From an uncultured Pelagibacteraceae bacterium (GTDB lineage: Bacteria > Pseudomonadota > Alphaproteobacteria > Pelagibacterales > Pelagibacteraceae): 52,516 bases of DNA. Positions 28,465 to 36,615 of this stretch are shown here, in pieces. Numbering within the stretch: the first letter of the stretch is position 1; each line of letters begins with the position of its first letter. The position numbers were made by a program, and so were the translations under genes. The stretch lies in assembly GCA_902615045.1 (NCBI GenBank), contig CACMNP010000006.1, forward strand, positions 1-52,516, given 5' to 3'. Under the pieces are notes generated by a model. That model had not been told where the DNA came from, did not search any database, and was given only the letters and a program-made list of their open reading frames with translations.

Positions 28465-29706
28465 ATGTCATCCGAAACATTTTCATATAAAGGTATATCT
28501 GCAGGTAAATATATAGAGGGTGAGATTGAGGCAATTAATCAAGAGGAAGCCTCGTTTAAACTTAAAGAACAAAAAGTAATAATCACAAATTTAACAAAAG
28601 TTAAAAAGAAAAAAGCAGAAAAAGATAAAAAAAAGGGTGGTGGATTTTCATTTGGAAAAAAGAAAGTAAAGCCAGAAGATGTAATGATTTTCTCCAAACA
28701 ATTTGCAACAATGGTAAAAGCTGGATTGCCAATATTAAATGTGTTGGGAATGTTAAGAGATCAAATTGAGCATCCCACAATGAAAGAAATTATTGAAGAT
28801 GTTAGAAAAAATCTTGAGGGTGGTATTACTTTATCAAAGTGTTTTGAAAAATACCCAAAAATATTTGATAATGTTTACATAAATCTTATCAAAGCGGGTG
28901 AAGCCAGTGGTAAATTAGATGTTTTCTTGCTTAAATTAGTCGATTCTCTTGAAAAAAGAGAAAAAGTAAAAAAGAAAATTAAAAGTGCATTAACCTATCC
29001 AGTGGTTATGTTTTCAGTCGCCATAATAGTTATGGTTTTCATGTTAATTAAAGTTGTTCCAGTATTTGCTAAAATGTACGATGGAATGGGTGTTGCATTA
29101 CCAACACCAACTGCCGTAATTATGACTGCAAGTAACTTTATGAGAGGTGCTGGTGGTTTAACTTTAGGTTTAGTTCTACTTACAATATTTATTATTTTTA
29201 AATACACAACCACTAAGATGCCAGCAGTAAGATATAAATGGCATCAACAAGTTCTTAGAATGCCAGTATTTGGTGATATGATTTTAAAGTCTTTAATAGC
29301 AAGAATTTCATTGATCATGGGAAACTTAAGTGCTGCAGGTGTTAATTTACTTGAAAGTATTGAGATTGCTAAATCAGTCAGCAACAATGATGTAGTAACA
29401 CAAGCATTAGAAAATGTTAAAAAAGGAGTATTTTCAGGAGATACATTAACTAAACTTTTTTTAAAAGAACCTGTATTTCCACCAACGTTTAGCCAATTAA
29501 TTTCTGTTGGAGAGCAAACAGGAAATTTAGATGAGATGTTTAGTTCTGTCTCTGCTTATTATGAGGAAGAATTTGATACCGCAGTTGATAACATGTCTAG
29601 TTTAATTGAACCTATAATGATTGTATTCATGGGAACAATGATTGGTGGATTAATGATTGCGATGTACTCACCAATATTCAACGTTGGTGCGATTATTGGA
29701 AGTTAA
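28465..29706 (+). CDS. pilC: Type IV pilus platform protein PilC
   Basis: 413 residues, normal for PilC/GspF. An N-terminal cytoplasmic domain (FSYKGISAGKYIEGEIEA) and a Lys-rich loop precede two T2SSF helical domains (FSKQFATMVKAGLPI; IARISLIMGNLSAAGVNLLESI) and membrane helices near 170-190, 220-245 and 375-400. PilC links the PilB and PilT motors to pilin insertion. Its stop overlaps the convergent kinase gene by four bases. Confidence 0.95.
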   Translation: MSSETFSYKGISAGKYIEGEIEAINQEEASFKLKEQKVIITNLTKVKKKKAEKDKKKGGGFSFGKKKVKPEDVMIFSKQFATMVKAGLPILNVLGMLRDQIEHPTMKEIIEDVRKNLEGGITLSKCFEKYPKIFDNVYINLIKAGEASGKLDVFLLKLVDSLEKREKVKKKIKSALTYPVVMFSVAIIVMVFMLIKVVPVFAKMYDGMGVALPTPTAVIMTASNFMRGAGGLTLGLVLLTIFIIFKYTTTKMPAVRYKWHQQVLRMPVFGDMILKSLIARISLIMGNLSAAGVNLLESIEIAKSVSNNDVVTQALENVKKGVFSGDTLTKLFLKEPVFPPTFSQLISVGEQTGNLDEMFSSVSAYYEEEFDTAVDNMSSLIEPIMIVFMGTMIGGLMIAMYSPIFNVGAIIGS

Positions 29707-30134
29707 TAATTTATTTTCTTTGTTAAAATTAAATGATTTATCCAAGGCTTTTCACCTTCTTTAAATACTACTGCGTCCATAATTTGTTGTATAAAAAAAG
29801 TTCCTAAGCCACCTGGTTTAACATCATCAATTTTTCTGTGCCGAACATTTTCTTTATCAACAGGTCTTCCCTTATCAAAAAAACCTATCTCTAATTCACC
29901 GTTCTTTAAAGAAATTTTTATCTCCATTTTATCTTCAGTGTCTTCACCTTGGTAAGCATGCTTGACAATATTTTGTGCAGCCTCAGCAATCGCTAGGACT
30001 AATTCGTCTTTTAAATCTTGTTCGATATTTACTTTTTCAAACACTTCTCTAGAAAATGATCTTACGTCCTTCAAACTTGCAGAACTAACAACAAAGTCTC
30101 GTTGTTCTGAAATTTGTCTTAGTGCAACCATCAT
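29703..30134 (-). CDS. RsbW-like anti-sigma-factor-type serine kinase (HATPase)
   Basis: 143 residues, a single GHKL ATPase domain. The N-box is ELVLAIAEAAQNIVKHAY with E51 and N55, the G1 motif is D87-K-G89, and the glycine-rich G2 lid is GGLGTFFIQQIMD (108-120). Such kinases phosphorylate a STAS antagonist and alternatively bind a target such as a sigma factor. The gene begins directly after the STAS stop codon, so the pair is co-translated. No sigma factor gene is in the window, so its target is unknown. Two adjacent ATG codons are possible starts. Confidence 0.88.
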   Translation of the reverse strand: MMVALRQISEQRDFVVSSASLKDVRSFSREVFEKVNIEQDLKDELVLAIAEAAQNIVKHAYQGEDTEDKMEIKISLKNGELEIGFFDKGRPVDKENVRHRKIDDVKPGGLGTFFIQQIMDAVVFKEGEKPWINHLILTKKINY

Positions 30135-30434
30135 TTATCCTAAATTCAATATTTGCTCGAGTTTTGCCATCATAATTACTTTTAAAACTGATTTACTTAT
30201 ATCTTTTAAAATTACTTTTTTTCCCAACTCATTCGCTTTTTGATGACTCTCAATAAGAACAGAGATGCCGGATGAGTCCATATATTGAACTTCTTTTAAA
30301 TTAAGATGAACTTCTTTCTTTGCCTCAATTAAAGGCATTATAATTTCTTTTGCTTTTTCAGTTACATCCATGTCAATTTCACCATCAAGGTGAACAATGG
30401 ATACATCTCCTTCTTCTGTAACTTTATATGACAT
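30135..30434 (-). CDS. STAS-domain anti-anti-sigma-type antagonist (RsbV-like)
   Basis: 99 residues, one STAS domain (VSIVHLDGEIDMDV ... YMDSSGISVL). The phosphorylation site is the conserved DSSG at residues 53-56; Ser54 or Ser55 would be phosphorylated by the kinase encoded next and dephosphorylated by PP2C enzymes. It is transcribed away from pilA, with a 141-base region between. Candidate phosphatases in this window are the GAF-PP2C protein and the two Amt-PP2C fusions. Confidence 0.9.
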   Translation of the reverse strand: MSYKVTEEGDVSIVHLDGEIDMDVTEKAKEIIMPLIEAKKEVHLNLKEVQYMDSSGISVLIESHQKANELGKKVILKDISKSVLKVIMMAKLEQILNLG

Positions 30435-30510
30435 AAATATTAATATTTATTAAATTTCTTAGCTAAATCAACAAAAATGACCCAATTTGATTACTTTTAG
30501 AGTGTAGATA

Positions 30511-30538
30511 TTGTCTTTTAAAATATATAAATTATATG
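30511..30538 (+). promoter_or_regulatory. Candidate pilA promoter
   Basis: TTGTCT at 30511-30516, a 16-base spacer and TATATG at 30533-30538, about 37 bases before the pilA ATG. The fit is moderate, and the -10 overlaps a 16-base palindrome. An AGGATA ribosome-binding-like stretch follows closer to the start. Confidence 0.3.
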
Positions 30539-30549
30539 TATATACATAT
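30534..30549. repeat. 16-base perfect palindrome in the pilA leader
   Basis: ATATGTATATACATAT reads the same on both strands and lies 27 bases before the pilA start, overlapping the candidate -10. It could be an operator for a dimeric regulator. Palindromes of this length made mostly of A and T can arise by chance in DNA of this composition. Confidence 0.35.
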
Positions 30550-30575
30550 TTTTATTTACGATAGGATAAACATTT

Positions 30576-31037
30576 ATGAAAAAAAATAATAAAGGTTTTA
30601 CACTTATAGAATTATTGGTCGTTGTAGCAATTATTGGTATTTTAGCAGCAGTTGGAGTTGTTGCTTATTCTGGTTACACATCAGGAGCAAAAAAATCAGC
30701 AGTTAAATCTAATCAAGCAGCTATAGTTAAATACGTTGCAGCTGAGTTAAAAAAATGTGAGCTTGGTGAGACAAATGTAATGTCAAACAACTTAAAATGT
30801 GATGACAGAAAAAATGGCGGTGTAGTTGCCACAGGAGTTTCAAACGCATTAGGCACTGAATTTAAAAATCCATATAAAACATCTAAGTCTGCAATAACTT
30901 TAACAGCTTTTTCTGATTGCAAAGCAACAGGAAATGAAGGTGAAACTTATGTAACGGATGATGGAACTACAGTTCAGGTAAAATCGTGCACTAAAAAAGA
31001 TGAAGACATCTTAACTGGTAACGTTACCATAGAATAA
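30576..31037 (+). CDS. pilA: Type IV pilin (likely major pilin PilA)
   Basis: 153 residues. A six-residue-plus-Gly leader (KNNKG) precedes FTLIELLVVVAIIGILAAVGVVAYSGY, the classic mature pilin N-terminus with Glu5. The C-terminal domain has four cysteines (near residues 56, 65, 115 and 138); the last pair may form the D-region disulfide. It is the first of two tandem pilins and has its own upstream region, as expected of the major subunit; which of the two is major is inferred. Confidence 0.9.
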   Translation: MKKNNKGFTLIELLVVVAIIGILAAVGVVAYSGYTSGAKKSAVKSNQAAIVKYVAAELKKCELGETNVMSNNLKCDDRKNGGVVATGVSNALGTEFKNPYKTSKSAITLTAFSDCKATGNEGETYVTDDGTTVQVKSCTKKDEDILTGNVTIE

Positions 31038-31050
31038 TAAGAAATTTCTT

Positions 31051-31491
31051 ATGACAGCCAAAAGCAGGGGTTTTACACTCATTGAGCTTTTGGTTGTCGT
31101 AGCAATCTTAGGAATTATAGCTGCCATTGGAATAACAAGTTATAATGGCTACGTTTCATCAACTAAGAAAAAATCAACTGAAAACGTTCTAAGACAAATA
31201 GCGTTAGCTCAAACCGAATATTATTCAGACAATCAAATATACTATTATGATAAGACCAGTGGTGACTGCACAGCTACCGTCACTACGTCTCAATCAATAG
31301 AAACTAATTTATTGGGTGGTTCGAAAACAATAATAGATCCAAAAGGTAAAAAAGCATTAAACGGATATTGGATTTGTATTTCTAATGATGCTTCAGGTTT
31401 TAAAGCAAAAGCTATAGAAGAAAATAACCGTAGTGGCTGTAAAATAGAATTATTCGCTGATACTAGAGTTGAAAGAAATAATAAGTGTTAG
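31051..31491 (+). CDS. Second type IV pilin (PilE/PilA-like)
   Basis: 146 residues, starting 13 bases after the first pilin stop. Leader to SRG, then FTLIELLVVVAILGIIAAIGITSYNGY. After the helix comes ENVLRQIALAQTEYYSDNQIYYY, a pattern shared with PilE-type pilins, and four cysteines in the globular domain. The first 25 mature residues are nearly identical to pilin 1 but the globular domains differ, so it may be an alternative or minor subunit. Confidence 0.87.
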   Translation: MTAKSRGFTLIELLVVVAILGIIAAIGITSYNGYVSSTKKKSTENVLRQIALAQTEYYSDNQIYYYDKTSGDCTATVTTSQSIETNLLGGSKTIIDPKGKKALNGYWICISNDASGFKAKAIEENNRSGCKIELFADTRVERNNKC

Positions 31492-31496
31492 TTTAA

Positions 31497-31745
31497 ATGA
31501 ATTTAGAGCCAGTAAAAAAACTAATTTCTAATTTCATAAATTCTGAAACAACAAAAAATCAAAAAATTTATTACACACTCAGTTTAGGTTGGATAATATT
31601 TATCGGTTATTTAACCTGGTGGAATGGACTAAGGAATCCGAGTTTAGATAAAAGTTTTAGGTGGGATGAGTGGATTTGGTTTGGATTAGTCCCTGCTTTA
31701 TCACCTTATTTATTCTATTTTATCTGGAAGAAAAAAGACAACTAA
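31497..31745 (+). CDS. Small two-helix membrane protein of unknown function
   Basis: 82 residues; not recognised. Two hydrophobic stretches, YTLSLGWIIFIGYLTWW (about 26-42) and WIWFGLVPALSPYLFYFIW (about 60-78), suggest two membrane helices with a Trp-rich loop. It follows the second pilin by five bases and is probably on the pilin transcript. The start lacks a clear ribosome site, but spacing and the uninterrupted frame favour a real gene. Confidence 0.6.
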   Translation: MNLEPVKKLISNFINSETTKNQKIYYTLSLGWIIFIGYLTWWNGLRNPSLDKSFRWDEWIWFGLVPALSPYLFYFIWKKKDN

Positions 31746-31753
31746 AACCTATT

Positions 31754-31782
31754 TTGAGCACCAGAATTATTTAATGTATAAT
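31754..31782 (+). promoter_or_regulatory. Promoter upstream of the first amt-PP2C gene
   Basis: TTGAGC at 31754-31759, exactly 17 bases, then a perfect TATAAT at 31777-31782. Transcription would begin near 31789. The leader then carries AAGGA (31799-31803) six bases before the ATG. No sigma-54-type GG/GC element was seen in the 64-base gap. Confidence 0.6.
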
Positions 31783-31809
31783 CTTTTAATAATAACCTAA
31801 GGAAGAAAG

Positions 31810-33960
31810 ATGGAGAACGTCGATTTGGAATCAGTAAAATCATTTGTTGATACCCTTTGGGTTATAGATTGCGCAATTTTAGTTTTCATAATGCAAGCAG
31901 GTTTTATGTGTATGGAAACTGGTCTTTCAAGACATAAAAATAGCATTAACGTTGCTCTTAAAAATGCTGCTGACTTTGGTCTTGCGGTTGTAATTTTTTG
32001 GCTATTTGGTTTTGGTTTGATGTTTGGAAAAAGTTTTAATGGCTATTTTGGAACTGATTTATTCTTTTTTAAAACTGATCAAGCTGAGTACATGACTTAC
32101 TTTGTCTTTCAAGCAATGTTTGTTGCAACTGCAGCTACAATTGTTTCAGGAGCTGTTGCTGAAAGAATGAAGTTCAACGGTTATTTAATAATTACTATTA
32201 TAGCTACAGGTATTATTTATCCAATAGTTGGTCATTGGGCCTGGTCTTCGAGTTATTTAAATAATATCGATGCTACAAGACAATTACTTGCGGTTACTGG
32301 GCAAGTTAAAACTACTGGATGGCTGACAGATATTGGATTTGTTGATTTTGCAGGAAGCACTATAGTTCATTCAGTTGGCGGATGGATAGCGCTCTCTGCT
32401 GTTTTAATTCTAGGACCAAGAATAGGAAAATATTCAGATGCAAACAAAGGAAAATTCACAGGATCAAGTTTTCCTTTAGCAGTTTTGGGAACCCTAATTT
32501 TATGGTTTGGATGGTTTGGTTTTAATGGTGGAAGTAATGGAGCTATGGATGAGGCAGTTCCTTTAATTTTAATAAATACATTTCTTGCTGCTTCTTTTGG
32601 ATTACTAACAGGTCTTGGAATTTCATTTGCATTATTTAAAAAACCAGATCCTTACTATGTAATCCTTGGACCACTCGCAGGTTTAGTTGCAATTACGGCT
32701 GGATGTAATTCAATGACATCAGTGACTTCAATCTTTGTTGGAATTATAGGAGCTGTAGTTGCAATTTTTGTAAATGAATTTTTAAATAAATTTGAAATAG
32801 ATGATGTTGTTGGAGCAGTACCTGTTCATTTGGCAGCAGGGGTTTGGGGCACTATTGCTGTAGGATTATTTAGTGATCTTGAAATACTTGGAACAGGATT
32901 AACAAGATTAGAACAAATCAAAGCACAGTTTATTGGAATTGTTTCGATCGGTGTATTCTCGTTTTTTGGTTCATATATTTTATTAAAAATTTTAAATTAT
33001 TTTTATCCATTAAGAGTAAGTCCGCTACACGAAGAGTTAGGTTTGAATATTGCTGAGCATAATGCAACCTCTGTAGAACACGATTTAATTACAATTTTAG
33101 AAAAACAGTCTGAGTCTGGTGATTTAACAATCAGAGGTCCACAAGATCCATTTACTGCTGGTGGTGTGATCGGGCTTTATTACAACAGATTGATGAGCAA
33201 ATTAGAAACTAGTGAAGCTGAAAAGAAAGTATGGAGAGATAGAATATCAAATGAAGTAAAACTTGCGGTAAAAGTTCAAGAAAATTTCCTACCAAAAAGA
33301 AACTTGGAAAATTATCCTGTACATGGAATAAATATAGCTGCTAGAGAAGTTTCAGGAGACTTCTTTAGTTTTTATCCTCACAATGATAGTGTTTATTTTA
33401 TTATTGCAGATGTTGCTGGTAAAGGAATTCATGCTGGAATGGTAATGGCAAAAGCATCAACTCTATTTGAAATAATGTCTAGAGATCAAGTAGATCCAGA
33501 TGAAATGATGTTTCATATGAATAATGATCTATTTTTAACTAAAACTGGAGGAATGTTTGTAACAAGTATATTAGGAGAATATAATATGAGGACTGATGAA
33601 TTAAGATGGGTAAATGGAGGTCATCAGCCAGCTATAATTAGATCATCTTCTGGAAATTATGAGCAATTTGAAAGTAATTCTCCACCAATGGGTGTAATAC
33701 TTCAAAAGGATAAGTCAGTCTATAAAACTCACAAAGTTAAGCTAGAAAATAAAAGGTTTTGCGCTTTCACTGATGGTTTATCCGAAAGCTTAAATAGCTC
33801 AGGTGAGGAAATAGGAATAGATGGATCAATTCAAATAATTGAGAAAAACTTCAATATGGACATAAAAAAACAACTAAATGAAATCACAAAAGAAGTAGTT
33901 AAAGTTGCAGGTGAAAATAAATTAAGTGATGATTTAACGTTAATTTCGATTGGAAAATAA
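31810..33960 (+). CDS. Ammonium transporter fused to a PP2C/SpoIIE phosphatase (copy 1)
   Basis: 716 residues. Residues 1-400 are a complete Amt channel with about 11 helices; pore histidines are H187 (IVHSVGGW) and H340 (VPVHLAAGVWG), D179 sits in VDFAG, and AERMKF and GWFGFNGGS are kept. The usual Amt tail motif (EELGLNIAEHNA) leads into a helical linker and a PP2C domain (about 470-716) with metal ligands D517 (SGDFF), D534 (ADVAGKG), D655 (TDGLSE) and D707/D708 (LSDDLTL). The phosphatase would be cytoplasmic and could respond to ammonium binding or transport. Its likely substrate is the STAS protein encoded at 30135-30434 (inference). It has its own good promoter and ribosome site. Confidence 0.94.
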   Translation: MENVDLESVKSFVDTLWVIDCAILVFIMQAGFMCMETGLSRHKNSINVALKNAADFGLAVVIFWLFGFGLMFGKSFNGYFGTDLFFFKTDQAEYMTYFVFQAMFVATAATIVSGAVAERMKFNGYLIITIIATGIIYPIVGHWAWSSSYLNNIDATRQLLAVTGQVKTTGWLTDIGFVDFAGSTIVHSVGGWIALSAVLILGPRIGKYSDANKGKFTGSSFPLAVLGTLILWFGWFGFNGGSNGAMDEAVPLILINTFLAASFGLLTGLGISFALFKKPDPYYVILGPLAGLVAITAGCNSMTSVTSIFVGIIGAVVAIFVNEFLNKFEIDDVVGAVPVHLAAGVWGTIAVGLFSDLEILGTGLTRLEQIKAQFIGIVSIGVFSFFGSYILLKILNYFYPLRVSPLHEELGLNIAEHNATSVEHDLITILEKQSESGDLTIRGPQDPFTAGGVIGLYYNRLMSKLETSEAEKKVWRDRISNEVKLAVKVQENFLPKRNLENYPVHGINIAAREVSGDFFSFYPHNDSVYFIIADVAGKGIHAGMVMAKASTLFEIMSRDQVDPDEMMFHMNNDLFLTKTGGMFVTSILGEYNMRTDELRWVNGGHQPAIIRSSSGNYEQFESNSPPMGVILQKDKSVYKTHKVKLENKRFCAFTDGLSESLNSSGEEIGIDGSIQIIEKNFNMDIKKQLNEITKEVVKVAGENKLSDDLTLISIGK

Positions 33961-33985
33961 TTTCCCCATTTTGATCTAATTTATT

Positions 33986-34014
33986 TTGTATGTTTTTTGT
34001 ATAAATGATACGAT
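33986..34014 (+). promoter_or_regulatory. Candidate promoter for the metal-binding-type protein and second amt gene
   Basis: TTGTAT at 33986-33991, 17 bases, TACGAT at 34009-34014; the start would be near 34021, just before AAGGAA (34029-34034) and the ATG at 34038. The match is reasonable for an A+T-rich genome but not unique. Confidence 0.4.
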
Positions 34015-34037
34015 TTATAAAAAACAATAAGGAAATT

Positions 34038-34367
34038 ATGTTTAAAAAAATAGTCTTAACTATAGGTTTTCTATTATTTAGCACTAACTTATTTGCAGCC
34101 CAAACGCAAATCGCACAAGTAAATGGTATGATATGTATCAAGTGTCAAAAAATGGTCACTGAAGCATTACAAAAGGCTTGTCCTGATGCTACAGTTAATG
34201 TTTCTTGGCCAGAAGGGGTTGCGGTATCTACTTTTGCAGATAAATCAAATTTATCTGAGGATGAATATAAAAATGCAATTTTAGGTACTGGATTTGAAGT
34301 AGTTAAAGTAATTAGTGTTGATGGCATAATTACAGACGCTGAAGAAGCAAGAAAACTTATAGATTAA
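34038..34367 (+). CDS. Secreted heavy-metal-associated (MerP-like) domain protein
   Basis: 109 residues from the ATG at 34038, chosen because AAGGAA lies just upstream and a clean signal peptide follows (FKKIVLTIGFLLFSTNLFAA). The mature part is one HMA-like domain with the metal-site motif GMICIKC. It would bind a soft metal ion such as copper in the periplasm; the metal is not determinable. It sits between the two Amt-PP2C genes, ten bases before the second, and so is probably co-transcribed with it. Its relation to ammonium sensing is unknown. Confidence 0.82.
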   Translation: MFKKIVLTIGFLLFSTNLFAAQTQIAQVNGMICIKCQKMVTEALQKACPDATVNVSWPEGVAVSTFADKSNLSEDEYKNAILGTGFEVVKVISVDGIITDAEEARKLID

Positions 34368-34377
34368 AAAAAATTTT

Positions 34378-36615
34378 ATGACTGTAGCTGAACTCCAAAT
34401 TTTGGTTGATAAGCTACAGTCTAAAATAAGTCAGTTAGAGCTTACAAGTAAAGGAGCAATCAAAGCAACAGAGTTTAGATTAGAAGCTGTACTACAAGCT
34501 AATTTAGATACATTTTGGTTATTAATTTGCGCTATTTTAGTTTTCTTGATGCAGGCTGGATTTATGTGTTTAGAATCTGGTTTATCAAGAAGTAAGAATA
34601 GCATTAACGTTGCTCTTAAAAATATTACAGATTTTGGAATAGCCGTAGTTACTTTTTGGGCCTTTGGTTTTGCATTAATGTATGGAACCAGTGTGATGGG
34701 CTTGTTTGGTAATAAATTTTATTTTTTTACAACCAAGGTAGCTGGTTATCAAACATATTTTGTATTTCAGGCAATGTTTGTTGCAACAGCAGCAACTATC
34801 ATATCCGGAGCTGTTGCTGAGAGGCTTAGATTTTTCTCATACGTAATAATTACTTTTATTACTTCAGGAATTTTATACCCAATAGTAGGCCATTGGGCGT
34901 GGGCTTTTGATTTTACGAATCCAACAGTAAAATTTGGTTGGCTAGGTAAGATGGGTTATTTAGATTTTGCAGGTGCATCTGTTGTTCATTCTGTTGGAGG
35001 TTGGGTGGCATTAGCAATATTACTCATTATTGGAAGTAGAACAGGTAGATTTAGAAAAGATAAAGATAAAAAATTGTTTCAAGGAAGCAACACACCAATT
35101 GCTGCTCTTGGTGCTTTAATTTTATGGTTCGGTTGGTTTGGATTTAATGGTGGTGCAAATGGAGCAATGGATTTAAAAATTCCATTGATATTAATTAATA
35201 CCTTTTTATCAGCATCATTTGGTTTAATCTTTTCAAGTGCAATGGGTATTATCGTAATGAAAAAACCAGAGCCATTATTTATGATTACAGGTCCTTTGGC
35301 TGGTTTAGTTTCGATTACAGCAAGTTGCGCTTATGTTAATCCATCAGAGGCAATATATATTGGAGCAATTGGAGGAATTTTATCAGGCTCAACAATTATT
35401 TTATTAGAGAAATTGAAAATTGATGATGTTGTTAGTGCTATACCTGTTCATCTAGTAGGAGGCATGTGGGGAACTATATCAGTTGCGATATTTGGTGATT
35501 TCGAAATGATGGGATTAGATAAAACAAGATTAGAACAATTAACAATTCAAATCATAGGAACATTTAGCATTGGTGGATTTTGCTTTTTTGCTTCATACAT
35601 AATTTTTAAATCTATAAATTATATTTATCCACTTCGAGTAGGTAAAATCCAAGAGGAGCTTGGTTTAAATATATCAGAACACAACGCATCAACAGATACT
35701 CACGAATTACTCGAAGTACTAACCAATCAAGCAAAAACCGAGGATTATTCATTAAGAGCTCCCCAAGATCCATTTACTGATAGTGGTATTATTGGTACCC
35801 AATACAATTTTTTGATGGAAAAATTAGAACAAAGTGAAAAGCAAAAAAATAAATGGAAAAACAGAGTTTCATCTGAAATTAAATTAGCAATGAATGTGCA
35901 GAAACGTTTAATGCCAAATAGAGATTTGTCTAATTATCCAATTTATGGACTAAATATTCCAGCCAGAGAAATTTCAGGAGATTTTTACGATTTTTATTTG
36001 CATGATGATCTCGTTTACTTCACATTGTCAGATGTTTCTGGAAAAGGAGTTAATGCTGGTATGGTTATGGCTAAGGCAATTACTTTATTTAAAATTTTTT
36101 CTAGATTAAAATTTAGACCTAATGAAATCCTACTTGAAATGAACAATGATTTAAATGAAACTAATCCGCCAGGCACCTTTATAACCTCAATAGTCGGTTG
36201 CTATAATATTAAAACAGACATTATTGAAATTGCAAATGCAGGTCATCAACCAGCTTTGTTGAGAAAAGGAAAGGATTTTGTTGAATATTCATCTTCCTCC
36301 ACTCCTCTTGCAATAGTCAAACATAAAAATGAAAATGTTTATAAGCTAGATACTTTTAAATTAGATGGAGGAAGAATATATTGTTTTACTGATGGTTTTT
36401 CAGAATGTATGGACGAAAATAAAAAAGAAATAGGTATTGATGGAGTTAAGAAACTTTTACTTAATCATCAAAATTCTTCTTTACAAAAAGAACTTGAAAA
36501 TTCTACAGAGGAAATAAGACTTAAAAGTCTCAAAAAAGATTACAAAGAGACTGGTATAAAAGCAAATAACGATATACTTGATGATGATTTAACTATCATT
36601 GGAATTGGGCATTGA
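34378..36615 (+). CDS. Ammonium transporter fused to a PP2C/SpoIIE phosphatase (copy 2)
   Basis: 745 residues, a diverged paralogue of the copy at 31810. It has an extra N-terminal coiled coil (about residues 1-40, AELQILVDKLQSKISQLEL). The Amt part keeps H204 (VVHSVGGW) and H358 (IPVHLVGGMWG) and the run GWFGFNGGANGAMD. After EELGLNISEHNA and a linker, the PP2C domain has D535 (SGDFYDF), D552 (SDVSGKG), D672 (TDGFSE) and DDDLTI near 735-739. A short helical insert near the C-terminus separates it from copy 1. Both channel and phosphatase look functional. Two copies may differ in ammonium affinity or output; that is inference. Confidence 0.93.
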   Translation: MTVAELQILVDKLQSKISQLELTSKGAIKATEFRLEAVLQANLDTFWLLICAILVFLMQAGFMCLESGLSRSKNSINVALKNITDFGIAVVTFWAFGFALMYGTSVMGLFGNKFYFFTTKVAGYQTYFVFQAMFVATAATIISGAVAERLRFFSYVIITFITSGILYPIVGHWAWAFDFTNPTVKFGWLGKMGYLDFAGASVVHSVGGWVALAILLIIGSRTGRFRKDKDKKLFQGSNTPIAALGALILWFGWFGFNGGANGAMDLKIPLILINTFLSASFGLIFSSAMGIIVMKKPEPLFMITGPLAGLVSITASCAYVNPSEAIYIGAIGGILSGSTIILLEKLKIDDVVSAIPVHLVGGMWGTISVAIFGDFEMMGLDKTRLEQLTIQIIGTFSIGGFCFFASYIIFKSINYIYPLRVGKIQEELGLNISEHNASTDTHELLEVLTNQAKTEDYSLRAPQDPFTDSGIIGTQYNFLMEKLEQSEKQKNKWKNRVSSEIKLAMNVQKRLMPNRDLSNYPIYGLNIPAREISGDFYDFYLHDDLVYFTLSDVSGKGVNAGMVMAKAITLFKIFSRLKFRPNEILLEMNNDLNETNPPGTFITSIVGCYNIKTDIIEIANAGHQPALLRKGKDFVEYSSSSTPLAIVKHKNENVYKLDTFKLDGGRIYCFTDGFSECMDENKKEIGIDGVKKLLLNHQNSSLQKELENSTEEIRLKSLKKDYKETGIKANNDILDDDLTIIGIGH

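Noticed and set aside
31746-31809. Sigma-54 promoter in front of the first Amt-PP2C gene
   Set aside because: Nitrogen genes often use sigma-54, so it was looked for, but no GG-N10-GC element of the right form is present while a good sigma-70-type promoter is.
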